Below are positions 11,301-23,060 of a stretch of 64,000 nt of DNA, in pieces. A program made the translations under genes and the position numbers. The notes beneath the pieces were generated by a model that saw only the letters and a list, made by a program, of their open reading frames with translations, was not told the origin of the DNA and did not search any database. Source of the DNA: Hemerocallis citrina. Taxonomy: Eukaryota; Streptophyta; Magnoliopsida; Asparagales; Asphodelaceae. The stretch lies in assembly GCA_017893485.1 (NCBI GenBank), contig CM030368.1:178556504-178620503 (forward strand). Direction: 5' to 3'. The first letter of the stretch is position 1. Each line of letters starts with the position of its first letter.

Positions 11301-11860
11301 TACTGAGTTGTGAGGTCGTTCTAGCTAATCCCCTAGAAGGAACCCATGTTGAGATTGCTTAGTTATTCTAGATTCAAGAGCCATGCATGCTTGAATCGTA
11401 TATTGTAGCTTTCTAGATAAAAGAAACCATGCTTGAATTGTATATGGTAGTATTGTAGTGAAGGATTAGGGAGAACTCATGAACCCATGCATCTAGCTTC
11501 TGGGTGATTCTAGCTCAAACTTGAGAGAGAACCCAAGAATCTAGTTGCATGTAGTTCTAGTTCAATTGGGAAAAGAAACCGTGGATTCTAGTTGCGTGAG
11601 GTTCTAATTGAAATTGGACCGTATCATGGGGATATTCCTCATCCTTATGGGTAATGAGAGTTGGGAAGGTCACTAATAATTGATTAGCTCGATAAAAAGT
11701 TTTGTGTCGCTTTTGGGCTTCTCATTGGCAGAATACCTGTTTTAGACGGTTAGTAGATTCTTCTGTTGCTTCTAATTATAGAAAATCAAGTTTGTTAGTA
11801 AGCACGTTTGGTTGCTTCTAGGATTGATTACCTGTATGGTTGTTTTTGTATGTGGTTTTG

Positions 11861-12121
11861 CTCGTACGTGGCTCGATTGGCCCGTATGTAGCTGTGGGTT
11901 TCATACGCAGCTTATTTGGCTCGTATGTATGTTGTTGTCTCATACGCGGCTCAACTAGCCCGTAGTATCTGTTGGTCTCATACGCAAATTATTTGGCTAG
12001 TATGTATGTTGTTGTCTCATACGTAGCTTGCCTGGCTCGTATGTAGTTGTTGGTTTCATACGTAGCTTGTTGGCTCGTATGTGTTCTGTTTACTCGTATA
12101 TAGCTTATTAGCTAGTACGCA
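11861..12121. repeat. CGTACG/CGTATG/CATACG array with 19-20-bp spacing in LTR F
   Basis: Hexamers CGTACG, CGTATG and its complement CATACG recur at steps of 20, 19, 20, 19, 20 and so on, with TAGCT-like spacers. CGTATG is usually followed by CATACG, so neighbours can pair as hairpins. The position in the LTR, between the leader and the conserved ATGTAGTATGGG box, matches that of the GTCGAC dyads in E, H and B. Confidence 0.75.
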
Positions 12122-15100
12122 GTTTTGTTGTGCTCATCTAGGGCAACATTATTACCCTAGGGGCTATCGACCATCAAGACATGTGTTTTACTCCTAAGAG
12201 ACTATGGACGAGTCACTCCTTGTGTATCGTCGGATCTTAACCGGTGTAGGTTGATCGCGGACCAGAGTATAGAAGAAATCCAAGTTCAGGGTAGTGGCAT
12301 GCGGGTACATTCGTATTGCCTAGGGTCTTGGATCAATAGGCCATGAACCAGATCCTAAGGAATTCTGGTAAGTCAAGGTTGAGTAGCCAAGTAGAGCTAT
12401 CTTGCGAAGTCTAACTTAAGACTCAGAATGTTGTGTGAGTTCTATGGCCATCCCTCAGTTTGTTTAAGGTTAGTGATATTGTTAGGGTAGTAACTTATGA
12501 CTATTACTACTTAACCATTATTCTTATCATCTTTTGCCGAAGGGAAAGAGTTGGTGTTAAGGGTGATTCCTTATGATCCAACCTGTCCTATAGGCCTAGC
12601 ACTATGCGGTGTTATTGGGTTGTACCCTTCTTGTCAAAGGGATACGGACTGTGCCTTCTCACGAGTTGGGAGCACGAGATCCGTATCTCGTCTGTTAATT
12701 TCTGAAGTGCCATGATAAGCTGGAGCGATTCCTGTCGGAGCCAGGGGATGGACCCCCAGAACTCCATCTTGGCTTTTATATAAGGGCGAGAAGCCATAGA
12801 CTACGGTCTGGCTAAGGGGGCGGCAGGGGATGCTTTGAGCTAACCTGAATTCGCGAAACTCCACGGATTCGTCAGATATTTGAGGGAGGTCCGGTGCGCC
12901 TGGAAAAATTAGACCGTTTCAGGGCAACCTCATCAGTCTTGTCTAATCTTCAGAAATAAGTTGAGTACAAGAGTAGAACTCATGGCGCGGGTTCAAATCC
13001 CTATATATGAAGAAACAGCTTGAGATGGGCGCATGTAGTATGGGCTGCATGTTGCTTCGAGACTTGCTGGCATTAGAATGGGAGCATCCTAGCCTTATTT
13101 GATATTGCATTAGATTCTAGTCATAGCACTCGCGAACACTTAAACTGTACTGACACATTTGCCATGGTTGTATGTTTGTTTTGGGAGATTTACTGCTAGT
13201 TATCAGCCTGAAGGCGTCAGTGAATACTGACGTCCCCACTTCAATAGGTACTGGATCACAGAAGTACAGGTACAAGATTCAGGAGGACTTAAGGCAAGGA
13301 AAGCGAGGAGTCGATGTCATTTTATTTTCCGCTGTAAATTATGTTGTAACCCCTGTTTTTCATTTTATGTATTTTGGAGTGTATTTTTTTATTTTTGTGT
13401 ATTTTTATATTTCTTGTATTTTTCGGAACCATATATTGGACTATTTTCAATATATATTCCTTTTCTTTCATTTTTGACCTCCTTGTGCTGATTGTTCGTC
13501 GTTTTGCCCATTTTCGCCATTTTGAGTTCTTTTTCTCTTTTTCTCGGCCTCGTTCGTCATTATTATTTATTTTGGTGATGAGATAGATTTTTGGTGGTGT
13601 TTTACCCAAATTGTGATTTTTGACCCTTAAGGAAATTTTTAGGAGCCATAGAATTCATTATAAATTGTATCCCCATTTAAATTTGACCCAATATCCATTA
13701 TCCATTTGTATACCTATTAATTCATATTGTTACCCACTACCCATTAACCCACAATTAGACCATATATATTACCCCCTAATCCCTCTTAACCCTAACTCTA
13801 ATTGTATTTTCTCTCTCCCTCTCCACAAACCATCCCGGCCCCTCCCTCCTTCAAGTCCCGACTGCTCCCTCCTTCCTCAAAATTGAGCATCCCAAGCACC
13901 AAAACCGGCCTCCCTTGCAACCATACTCCATCCATCTATCCATACAAACCCCGATACATCCAAAACCCTACTCCTTTGCATCTCCTTGTGGCCGGCCATC
14001 CCAAAACAGCACCACCATTCACAAATCCTCATCAAAAACTCTCTCCTTTGCTGATTTGTCAAGTGGGTATCCCCACTTTGGTTCGTGCATTAAGGAGTTC
14101 GATCGTAGGAGCTTTTCGTGTTCGTGGGTTCGTTTGGATTCGCGCGTGGAAGGTTCTAGCTCATGGGTTTTCTTTCTAAGGCTTGTTGGCAATCGTATTC
14201 ACTCCATTAGAGGCAAGTAACTTGTACAAAAATTTCTTAGGTTGATACAAGTCAAAAAGTTCACACCTAGAGTAGTTGGATCTAGAGACGACCAAAAATT
14301 GTAATTTTTATTAATAAGTTTTGTCTCTATTGTATAAATTTGGCCATAGATGACTTAGTACATGAAACTTGATAGGTTAATGTCCTAGGTTTCACCCAAA
14401 CTTGATTTTGTTTGTGTAGGTGACATATTGCATGCTATGTGTTTGATTGATTGTCCATGTGAGAATTATTAGGTTTTGACATGTTAGAATCCCTAAAATA
14501 TGATAATTAGATGTTTGGTAGGCTGTGTTTCAAGTTTGGTTAAGTTCGGATCAAATTTGTGGAAGTTATGATGTTTTGAAGTAGAGATGTGAAATCTGGA
14601 ATTTGCGGTCTGTTCTGTGTTGCTTGCTGTTTTCACCTATGCTAAAGTCCAAATCTCAACTTGGAAATTAGAAGTGAACTTTAGTTAATTGTGTCTATTT
14701 TCAAACTCCACTAGTTTTACTGCATTTGGAGTTCGTATGACTGAGATATGATAATTTTGGAACAGCCGTGTCGGTAGTTTTCAGATTCAGTTTTGTGTCA
14801 ATTTTGCTAACTATTTATTTTCAAGAACTAGGCTATACATAATATCTTGCTATAATATTTGGCTCAGTATTTCCTTATGATGCTAGGGACTTTGCAGATT
14901 TTTGGTGTATTTTAAAGATAAGTTTTGAGCGATGTTTCATATCCTTTTCTAAAATCTACTTTTTGTTGTAAATTGCGTACTGTTCAGTATATAACCTAGT
15001 TTTCACCCTATTTTCTTATGTTTTATGAAAATTATTTTTGAGATATGAAAGATGGAAAATTTTATCTACTTTCACGTCGTTTTTGCGGAATTGGATTTCG

Positions 15101-15774
15101 ACTCACTGATTGTGAGATATCCTTGTTTTCGTACAGCAGTGTTGAGAAATTCCAGATTCGTCAAACTATGATTTTGGGTTACTTTTTATTTTTGATGACC
15201 TATCTATACTTACTGGAATATTATGAAACTTATTATTTTGAGTCTATATCTATAGGGGATTACCTCAGATTTTTCGTGGAATTATTTGCTATGTTTTAAT
15301 GCTGTTTTTATGTTTTTAAAGTTGTTCCCCTGTTTTATGGTTGAACATGAAATCTGTGTTCAACTCAGTTTTGAGTTGAGATGTTGTGAACTAGTATATG
15401 AATTTATTATACTCGTTGGATGCGTGTGGATGTCTAGTTTCCAGATCCTTCGACGGATCATGATTTGCATGCCTGTAGCTCTTGGAATCACTATTTTAGT
15501 ACTGTTTGGTCTTGCTGTCCTGATTATGAACCTAGACTAATTTGCTCGTGTATGTGAATGTATATCATCCATACTTGTATATTTGATTCCGTAAACCTAA
15601 ATCTGATTATATCATATTAGTTTGATATTATTTCACACACATTCATGTCTGTTTGATAACCATAATAAAAGTAACCAAGCCGGGGTTTAAGGGAAGATTT
15701 AGTAGTGAATAATATGAAAACGTGTACTTGGAAGGGAACTAGTGTTCCATACTGTTACTGTTACTGTTTACTGA

Positions 15775-15910
15775 CCCTGTCTACATTACTTCTTATATGA
15801 AGGTGTAGAGTAGAAGAGAACCACTAGGTTCTGACTGTTCTGTTTTCTGACCCTGTCTACATTACTTTTTATATGAAGGTGTAGAGTAGAAGAGAACAAC
15901 TAGATTCTAA
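15775..15910. repeat. Imperfect tandem duplication in LTR G
   Basis: Two copies of a unit of about 75 bp beginning GACCCTGTCTACATTACTT and containing GAAGGTGTAGAGTAGAAGAG, differing by a few bases. Confidence 0.75.
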
Positions 15911-16039
15911 CTGTTACTGTTATTGATACCTGAGTACACTACCCCATCATGGTCCTCTATGAAATCTTACTAAGCCAAACTGTTTGTTGTAGAAACCATG
16001 TTGTATGGGTGACATGAAGTGCTACCTAGCTAGTAATAC

Positions 16040-16240
16040 ACACAAGACTGTAAGAACATAAACTGACACTGTGAGACTGATACTGTTAGACTGAGACTGT
16101 TATAATGGGACTGTTACACTGATATACTGAAAATACTGCCACTGATACTGATATACTGATAACCTGATACTGATATACTGTTATCCTGATTCACTGATAT
16201 ACTGAGATACTGTTACTAGAGACTGTTAGTTACCTTATGA
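16040..16240. repeat. ACTG-rich array with roughly 10-bp phase in LTR G
   Basis: Units such as GATACTGATATACTGAT recur with CTG every 8-11 bases (for example 16140-16215). It sits between the leader and the 3' end of the LTR, like the 20-bp arrays of the other LTR families, but the core is not palindromic. Confidence 0.65.
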
Positions 16241-17111
16241 CACTGCCTTTGACATAAAACAACTGTACTGTTAGGTTACTGTGCTAGTTGACTGCCCTGT
16301 TATTAGTCAGTTTTTTCCCATGTGCTTGTATCCTACTCTATTTGTGACCTGTGACTTGTAATTGACTGGTACTTGTGTTTTCTCTTTTTCCTCTTTCCTG
16401 CATTCGTTGAATTGCAGATTTTGGAGAACAGGTTCCAGACGGTATTGGTGACATGAAGTTCTAGTTGGCTGGAGTTTTTGCTATCTTCATTTATTTCATG
16501 TTGCTCATTTTGAACATTGTATCTGTTACTTGTATTCATGTATTTGGGCAATGTGACCCAGGAATATTTGTGTTATTCAGATCATGACTATTTGAGATTA
16601 ATATATTTTATTTCAAGTATTCTTGTTGGTATTTGGTTCATATGTGCATGTGGTTGACTTTTCTGGCTTCCGACTCTGATTATATTGTGATATGTTGTAA
16701 AGAATTCCTGGACAGCTTAAGGATGATTATAATCATTTGCTGGGCTTTTGTTACGTGCTCGTATTCCGTATTTTTGGAAAGCGGGGTGTGACATATGTTG
16801 TTTTCCATTATTGCATTGTTGTAATGTATTTAGTGTTGGAAAGCATCCAAGTGAAATACCAAGTGTTGTTCCTTGTTCATTATACTCTGATGTAAATTGT
16901 TGAAAGTTGTAACACTTGGAATTGTAAAGGTATTATTGTAACACTGTTGTAATGTATTGCAGTTGTATAACATTCAGACTTGTAATATATTTTGTGTTGA
17001 ATAAAAAGTTTTAAATTTTTCTGTTTTTCTGTGTATTGTGACTAATTGAAGAAAAGATTCTGGCTTATGTCACGGTTTTCCAGTGTATGGAAATCGGGGT
17101 GTTACACCGGG

Positions 17112-20100
17112 GCTCTGTTCTCTAAGCCATTACCTCGGCCTACCACTTGAAATTGAAGTTCCCCACCGAGTCGGGTGTCGGGGTCGTTCAGGGGAACCAA
17201 GAGGCAGCGCGAACATGCTACATGACGGCTGTCGGGGGGTGTGTTTCCCCTGGATGTCATCGAACTGCAACCCCTGAGGAGCCAACCAGAGCCCGAACCG
17301 GCAGACGAACTAGAAGAAGTCTCGTTCGAGACGGAGGACACTTCAAAATGGTTCCGTGTGAGCTGCTCCCTCGCGCCCAACCTAAAATTCGACCTGATCG
17401 ACTGCATTCGCTGCAACGTCGACCTCTTTGCTTGGAAGCCATTCGACATGCCCGGGATCTCCGAAGACCTGATCATGCATAGGCTGAGCGTGCTCCCTGG
17501 CTCGAAGCCGATCGTCTAGAAGCGACGTAAGTTCGCCCTGGAGAGGCAGCAAGCTGTGAAAGTGGAGGTGGACAAGCTCTTGTCCGCCCGGTTCATCCAA
17601 GAGGTCAGCTACCCCGAGTGGTTGGCGAATGTCGTAATGGTAAGGAAGGCAAGAGGGAGCTGGAGGATCTGCATAGACTTTATGGACCTTAACAAGGCGT
17701 GCCCCAAAGATCTGTTTCCCCTCCCCTTCATCGATGCTCTGATCGATGCAACGTCGGGTCACGAGCTCCTGTCCTTCATGGACGCCTTCTTTGGCTACAA
17801 TCAGATCCTAATGTTCCCCCCTGATATAACCAAGACGTCCTTCGTCACCGACCAAGGCCTCTACTGCTATCGAGTGATGCCCTTCAGGCTGAAGAATGCC
17901 GGTGCTACCTATCAGAGACTCGTCAACCGAGTCTTCAAGGACCAAATCGGTCGAAACATGGAGGTGTACGTCGATGACATGCTCGTCAAAAGCCAGCGGG
18001 GATGGGACCACGTCGCCAACCTGGAAGAAGCCTTTGGCGTCCTTTGGAATCACAACATGAGGCTCAATCCGGCCAAGTGTGCATTCAGCGTCTCCTCGGG
18101 AAAATTTCTCGGGTTCGTCGTCAGCCAGCGCGCATCGAGGCGAACCCCGAAAAGATCTGGGCCATAATCGACATGATCCCTCCGAGGAACATCAAGGAAG
18201 TCCAGCGGCGCACGGGGAGACTGGCGGCCATCGACCATTTCCTCTCCAAATCTGGGGAGAAGTCCCTCCCATTCTTCAAAGCTCTGCGCAGAACCGGAGG
18301 CTTCAAATGGGGCACTCAGCAATAGGAGGCATTCGCCCAATTGAAAGAGTACCTCGCCAATCCTCCGCTCCTTAGCAAACCCGAGCCGGGCGAGCCTCTC
18401 TGGCTTTACCTTTCGGCCTCGGAAAGCGTACTCAGCGCTGTCCTCGTTCGGGAAGAAGACGGAGTCCAAAAACCACTGTACTATGTGAGCAAGGTTTTGC
18501 TCTCAGCCGAGACCAGATACGCAAAAATGGAGAAGGTGGCATATGCCCTGGTCATGGCCACTCGGAAACTCCACCCTTACTTCCAGGCGCACTCGATTCA
18601 GGTCCTCACGGACCAGCCCCTGAAGGCCGTCCTCCATAAGGCCGAGAGCTCCAGCCGCTTGGTCAAATGGTCAATCGAGCTCAGTCAATACGACATTGGA
18701 TATCAGCCAAGGATGACAATCAAGGGACATGCCTTTGCTGAATTCATCACGGAATGCACCATCTCTGAGCAACTCGACAGCGGGGATGCCGATCAGACGT
18801 GGGAAGTTTTCGTCGACGGCTCCTCCTGCGAAGCGGGGATTGGCACAGGCATCATCTTGTGAGGGCCTGATAACTTCATTCTTCAATATTCTCTCTGCCT
18901 CAACTTTCCAGCCTCTAACAACGAGGCGGAATATGAGGCTATGATCGCGGGGCTCACCCTAGCGCACCAGGTAGGCGCCAGATAGATCAGGGCCTTCAGC
19001 GACTCTCAGCTCGTGGTCAATCAGATCACCGGAGAGTACGAGGCCCGTGACGATCGGATGATCTTGTATTTGGACGTGGTCCAGCGGTTCTTGACATCCT
19101 TTGACGAGTCTACAGTCTTAAGGATCCCAATGGAGCAGAACGCCCAGGCTAATGCCCTGTCAAAGTTAGCTTCCTCGTCCTTTGAAGGACTCGACCGCAC
19201 CGTTCTGATCGAGGTGCTTCTGAAGCCAAGAATCGACCTTCCCCAGACCCTCTGTATTGACGATGGGTCTCAGCCTTACAATTGGACCACTCCCATCCGA
19301 AAGTTTCTAATCGAAGGAGAGCTCCCCGAAGACCGAGCCGAGGCAAGGTTGATCAGGGTCCGCTCAGAAAGGTTCGCCATGATCGGCAAAACCCTCTTCA
19401 AGTGCTCGTACACCATGGCAGACGGCAGGCCCTATCTCCGCTGCTTGACCCCTGACGAAGCAAAGTACGCTCTCAAGGAGCTCCACGAAGGAATTGGCGG
19501 GTGCCACATGGGGAGCCGATCGCTCGCTCGGAAGGCTCTGAACCAGGGGTATTACTAGCCTACGATGTTGCAGGATGCCCTGGCCCTGGTCAAGAAATGT
19601 GGACCCTATCAAAGATTCTCCTCGATAAGAAGGGTGCCACAGGCAAACCTCTGCTCCCTGGCCAGTTCGACCCCCTTTGCTATGTGGGGGATGGACCTGG
19701 TAGGCCCCTTTCCTAAAGCGAAGGGCCAAAGGAAGTTCTTGATAGTAGCAATCGACAACTTCACAAAGTGGATCGAGGCCGAGCCCTTGGCCACGATCAC
19801 CGAGCAACAAACCCAGTAATTCTTCTAGAAACATATCATTTGCCGGTTCGGAATTCCACTCATACTCATCACGGATAATGGGACCCAGTTTGCGGACAAA
19901 ATTTTTAGAAAGTTCTGCGAGGACCTCAGAATCCAGCAACGCTTATCTTCGGTCTGCCACCCGCAGTCCAACGGTCAAGCCGAGAATGCGAATCGCCAGA
20001 TCCTCGACAGTTTGAAAAAACGGCTTGACAATTCTTCCAAGAGATTGTGGGTCGACGAGTTGCCAAGCATTCTCTGGGCACATTGAATGACGAAGAGGAT

Positions 20101-20541
20101 CCCTATGGGAGAATTGCCATTCAATCTGACATATGGCGGGGAGGCGGTGATTCCCCTCGAGATCGGGCTCCCTTCGCCCCGTATCATGGCCTTTGATGAA
20201 GATAGCAACTCAACGCAATTGCATGCCGACTTGGACCTCATATATGAGGTTAGGGAAAAATATGCCATCAGAAGGAACACCTTACCAGCAGAGGATTGAG
20301 AAGTTCTACAACAAAAGGGTACGTTCCAACAATATCAAGCTAGGGGACCTCATCCTCCGAAAGCTGGCGGTATCTCACCCCCGGCCAAAAGAGGAAGCTA
20401 GCTCCAAATTGGGAAGGCCCATACAAGGTTTATGAAGTTGTACGTCCGGGCATGTAATGCCTTACCGACCCGGAGGGCAAGGCCGTGAAAAGGCCCTGGA
20501 ACGTAGAGCACCTTATCAAATTCCTCAAAGGGGAGGATTAG
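17112..20541 (+). pseudogene. pol of element A: end of protease, RT, RNase H, second RNase H, integrase (broken)
   Basis: Resumes after F (17107-17111 is the target duplication). Order: end of protease (to about 17240); RT with ICIDFMDLNKACPKD, SFMDAFFGYNQI and catalytic YVDDMLVKS (about 17969); connection and a degenerate first RNase H (LYLSASESVLSAVL lacks the first catalytic Asp); an archaeal-type second RNase H (VFVDGSSCEAG, NNEAEYEAM, FSDSQL); integrase with the HHCC region (GGCHMGSRSLARKAL ... CGPYQRF), DDE region (WGMDLVG, ITDNGTQF, CHPQSNGQAENANRQI) and a C-terminal tail ending WNVEHLIKFLKGED at 20541. Two RNase H domains are the hallmark of Tat elements. Lesions: 1-bp deletion near 18131, frameshift near 20265, and stops at 17518, 18323, 18860, 18983, 19556, 19817, 19827, 20084 and near 20455. 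It cannot make enzyme. Confidence 0.9.
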
Positions 20542-20641
20542 CACCTCGCATAGCCCTTGCAAATACCCCTGTAAAGTCCAAGATGTAATCGGCGCCTCGT
20601 GCCTTGTTTTGTAAAGTTAATATAATGTACATTTACCCCTC

Positions 20642-22085
20642 TTGTCTTGGACTCGGCTCTCGGATGATTCCGCAAGCCATGAAACCTTCTCCTACAAGCT
20701 TGAGCTTGGCTCGAGGATGGTGCCGCGAGCTACAAAATCTTCTCACAGAATTGAGGCTCGGCACCCAGATGATACCGCGAGCCACAAAAAGTTTCTCCTA
20801 AGGTATGGGGGCTCGGTATCGACCTCGAGCAGGGACTTGGCTTTTTTAAGCCATGCGACCTTTACGCTCGGCGGTGATCTCTAGCTACACTCATAACGGC
20901 TTCTCTTGGTATGGGGGCTCGGCATCGACCTCGAGCAGGGTTCCGGCTTTTTCAAGCCCGGCTACCTATGCGCTCGGTGATGACCTTCGACTACACTCAT
21001 GTTATCTACCCGAGAACAGGTATGGGGGCTCGGCATCAACCTCGAACAAGGCCTTGACCTTTTTAAGCCATGCGAACTTTACGCTAGGCGATGATCTCCG
21101 GCTACACTCATAACGACTTCTCTTGGTGTGGGGGCTCGGCATCGACCTTGAGCAGGGACTCGGCTTTTTCAACCCCGGCTACCTATGCGCTCGGCGATGA
21201 CCTTTGGTTACACTCATGATATCTTCCCGAGAACAGGTATGGGGAATCCGCATCGATCTCGAGCAAGGCCTTGGTTTTTTCAAATCATGCGACCTTTACA
21301 CTCGGCGATGATCTCTAGCTACACTCATAATGCTTGTCTTGGTATAGGGGCTTGGCATTAACCTCGAGCAGGGTCTCGGCTTTTTCAAGCCCGGCTACCT
21401 ATGCGCTCGGCGATGACCTTCGGCTACACTCATGCTATCTACCCAAGAACAGGTATGGAGGCTCAGCATCGACCTCGACCAAGGCCTTACTTTTTCAAGC
21501 CATGCGACGTTTATGCTCGGTGATGATCTCCGGCTACACTCATAGCGGCTTCTCTTGGTATGGGGGCTTGGCATCAACCTCGAGCAGGGTCTCGGCTTTT
21601 TCAATCCTAGCTACTTATGCGCTTGGCAATGACCACCAGCTACACTCATGCTATCTACCTGAGAACAGGTATGAGGGCTAGACATCGATCTCGAGCAAGG
21701 CCTTGGCTTTTTCAAGCCATGCGACCTTTACGCTCGGCGATGGTCTCCGGCTACACTCATAATGGCTTCTCTTGGTATGGGGGCTCGGCATCGACCTCGA
21801 GCAGGGTTTCGGCTTTTTCAAGCCCGACTACCTATGCGCACGGCGATGACCCCCAGCTACACTCTTGCTATCTACCCGAGAATGGATATAGGAACTCGTC
21901 ATCGACCTCGAACAAGGCCTTGGCTTTTTTTAAAGCCATGCAACTTTTACGCTCGACGATGATCTCCGGCCACACCCATAACAGCTTCTCTCGGTGGGGG
22001 GGCTCGGCATCGACCTCGAGCAGGGCCTCGACTTTCCCAAGCCCCGCGACTTATACGCTCGACGGTGACCTTTAGCTACATTCAT
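20642..22085 (+). repeat. 3' tandem repeats of element A: alternating 111/106-bp subunits
   Basis: From about 20800 each unit begins TATGGGGGCTCGGCATCGAC. Starts lie at about 20911, 21022, 21128, 21239, 21344, 21455, 21560, 21671, 21777, 21888 and 21994, so steps alternate 111 and 105-106 bp. Type 1 units end in CTATCTACCCGAGAACAGG, type 2 in ACGGCTTCTCTTGG, giving a 217-bp dimer. A shorter, more diverged stretch precedes (20642-20800). Tat elements are known for such 3' repeats. Element C has a short version at 57335-57680. Confidence 0.85.
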
Positions 22086-22116
22086 ACTGTGCCAAATCCA
22101 AAAGTTTTCAATTTAG

Positions 22117-22545
22117 GTTTAGGGTGCTCGCCTTTGGCAAACGCCTCGAGTCCCAAACCTATGGATTGACCCACCTCTCACTCGCTGGCAACTCGGGGTT
22201 AAAAGCCCTTAGAACTGAAATCCCAAATTATCAGAAGGTGGCAGGAGAGCCACCGATCCGAGACTCTCGATCGAGAATTCTATCCCCGGGTCGTCAGTTG
22301 GCCCACCTCTCACCTGCGGACAGCTTGGGGTTAACGGCCCCTAGAGCCGAAACCCCAAATTGTGGGAAGGTGGCAGGGGAGCCACCGACCCAGGACTCTC
22401 TGCAAAAAAATTTCACTTTGGGGGCACCTGCCTTCGGCAAGCACCTCGGATCGACCCACCTCTCACCCACAGATAGCTCGGGGTTAACGGCCCTCGGAGC
22501 CGAAACTCTGAATTGTCAGCGGGTGGCAGATGAGTCAATCTTAAT
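22117..22545 (+). repeat. Three repeats of about 150 bp in the 3' region of element A
   Basis: Each holds a CTTTGGCAAACGCCTCG-like piece, ACCCACCTCTCAC, a CTCGGGGTTAACGGCCC segment and GGTGGCAGGGGAGCCACCGA (an inverted repeat). Two related copies occur in element C at about 56930-57260. Confidence 0.7.
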
Positions 22546-22560
22546 TCATGATAAAAAATA

Positions 22561-23060
22561 ATGGGGAGTGAGGATTATATAGCCCCTGGAGAGGCGCATT
22601 TATGACATCGGAGAGTCGAAACGACGGAAGATGAAGCGTCGCCATTAATTTTTATCGGAAGGCGAAACGTCCCTTATTGAGCACTAACTGCAAGGAATTA
22701 CGGCTCGGCTCCCGAGCGAACCACAGCCTGACCACTCTTTCTGCCTCGGCGACGACCTTCAGCGAGGCCACACTCGGCAATGACCTCGAACTACGCTCCT
22801 GCTCGTCTCACTCAATAAATTATCAAGATTAAAGAAATTGAAGTTTTATTACCCATTAGGCGCTAGAAACGGCCACACAATAGAATGAAGATGTTACAAA
22901 TCGCTCGGCTTAGAAGACGAACTCAGTGCTTCCCATGGGGTCCTCTGCATGCTCTGCCTGTTTGACGCAAAAAGATGCCTCGGCTACGAAACTCTGCGCA
23001 TCAGTAGGCCTTGCCTCATCCAAATAAAAGGTCGGAGAATGACCTAGTACGGAATGACCT
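22561..23060. other. Spacer of element A between 3' repeats and the opposite-strand gene
   Basis: No gene seen. It contains GATTATATAGCCCC (22573-22586), matched in element C by GGGGGCTATATAATCCCCC (56887-56905), and a GGCGAAACGTCCC segment also shared with C. Conservation in both families suggests a terminator or promoter for the opposite-strand gene, but this is a guess. Confidence 0.4.

Larger units (their letters stand above)
13345..16793. mobile_element. Solo LTR G, inserted in solo LTR F
   Basis: Starts TGTAACCCCTG and ends GGGGTGTGACA, with TATGT duplicated on both sides (13340-13344, 16794-16798); removing it rejoins F cleanly. No PBS or coding domain occurs in its 3449 bp. It contains a run of CCATT/CCCTA leader-like sequence (13680-13800), a tandem duplication (15775-15910) and a CTG-rich array (16040-16240). 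Short frames at 15045-15540 are chance frames in AT-rich sequence. It is a different family from E, H and B and lacks their conserved ATGTAGTATGGG box. Confidence 0.85.
8464..17106. mobile_element. Solo LTR F (about 5.2 kb), inserted in the protease region of A and carrying solo LTR G
   Basis: Starts TGTAATATCCCGG, ends CGGGGTGTTACA, flanked by CCGGG on both sides (8459-8463, 17107-17111). After removing G (13345-16793) and one copy of its duplication, 5189 bp remain, very long for one LTR. I find no PBS, coding domain or second copy of the start, so a solo LTR is the simplest reading. It has a TATA box (CTATAAAT, 9163-9170), several short tandem arrays (9655-12121), a GGGTTCAAATCCC hairpin near 12990, the box ATGTAGTATGGGCTGCAT (13033-13050) and CTGACGTCCCCAC near 13229, the same order of marks as in E, H and B. 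Confidence 0.8.

Noticed and set aside
12980..13010. tRNA gene suggested by GGTTCAAATCC
   Set aside because: Only a T-arm-like hairpin is present; no acceptor stem, D-arm or anticodon arm can be formed around it. Kept only as a structural motif of the LTR.
15045..15540. Two frames of 84 codons with hydrophobic stretches
   Set aside because: They lie in solo LTR G, are AT-rich and have no similarity to known families; hydrophobicity follows from T-rich codons.
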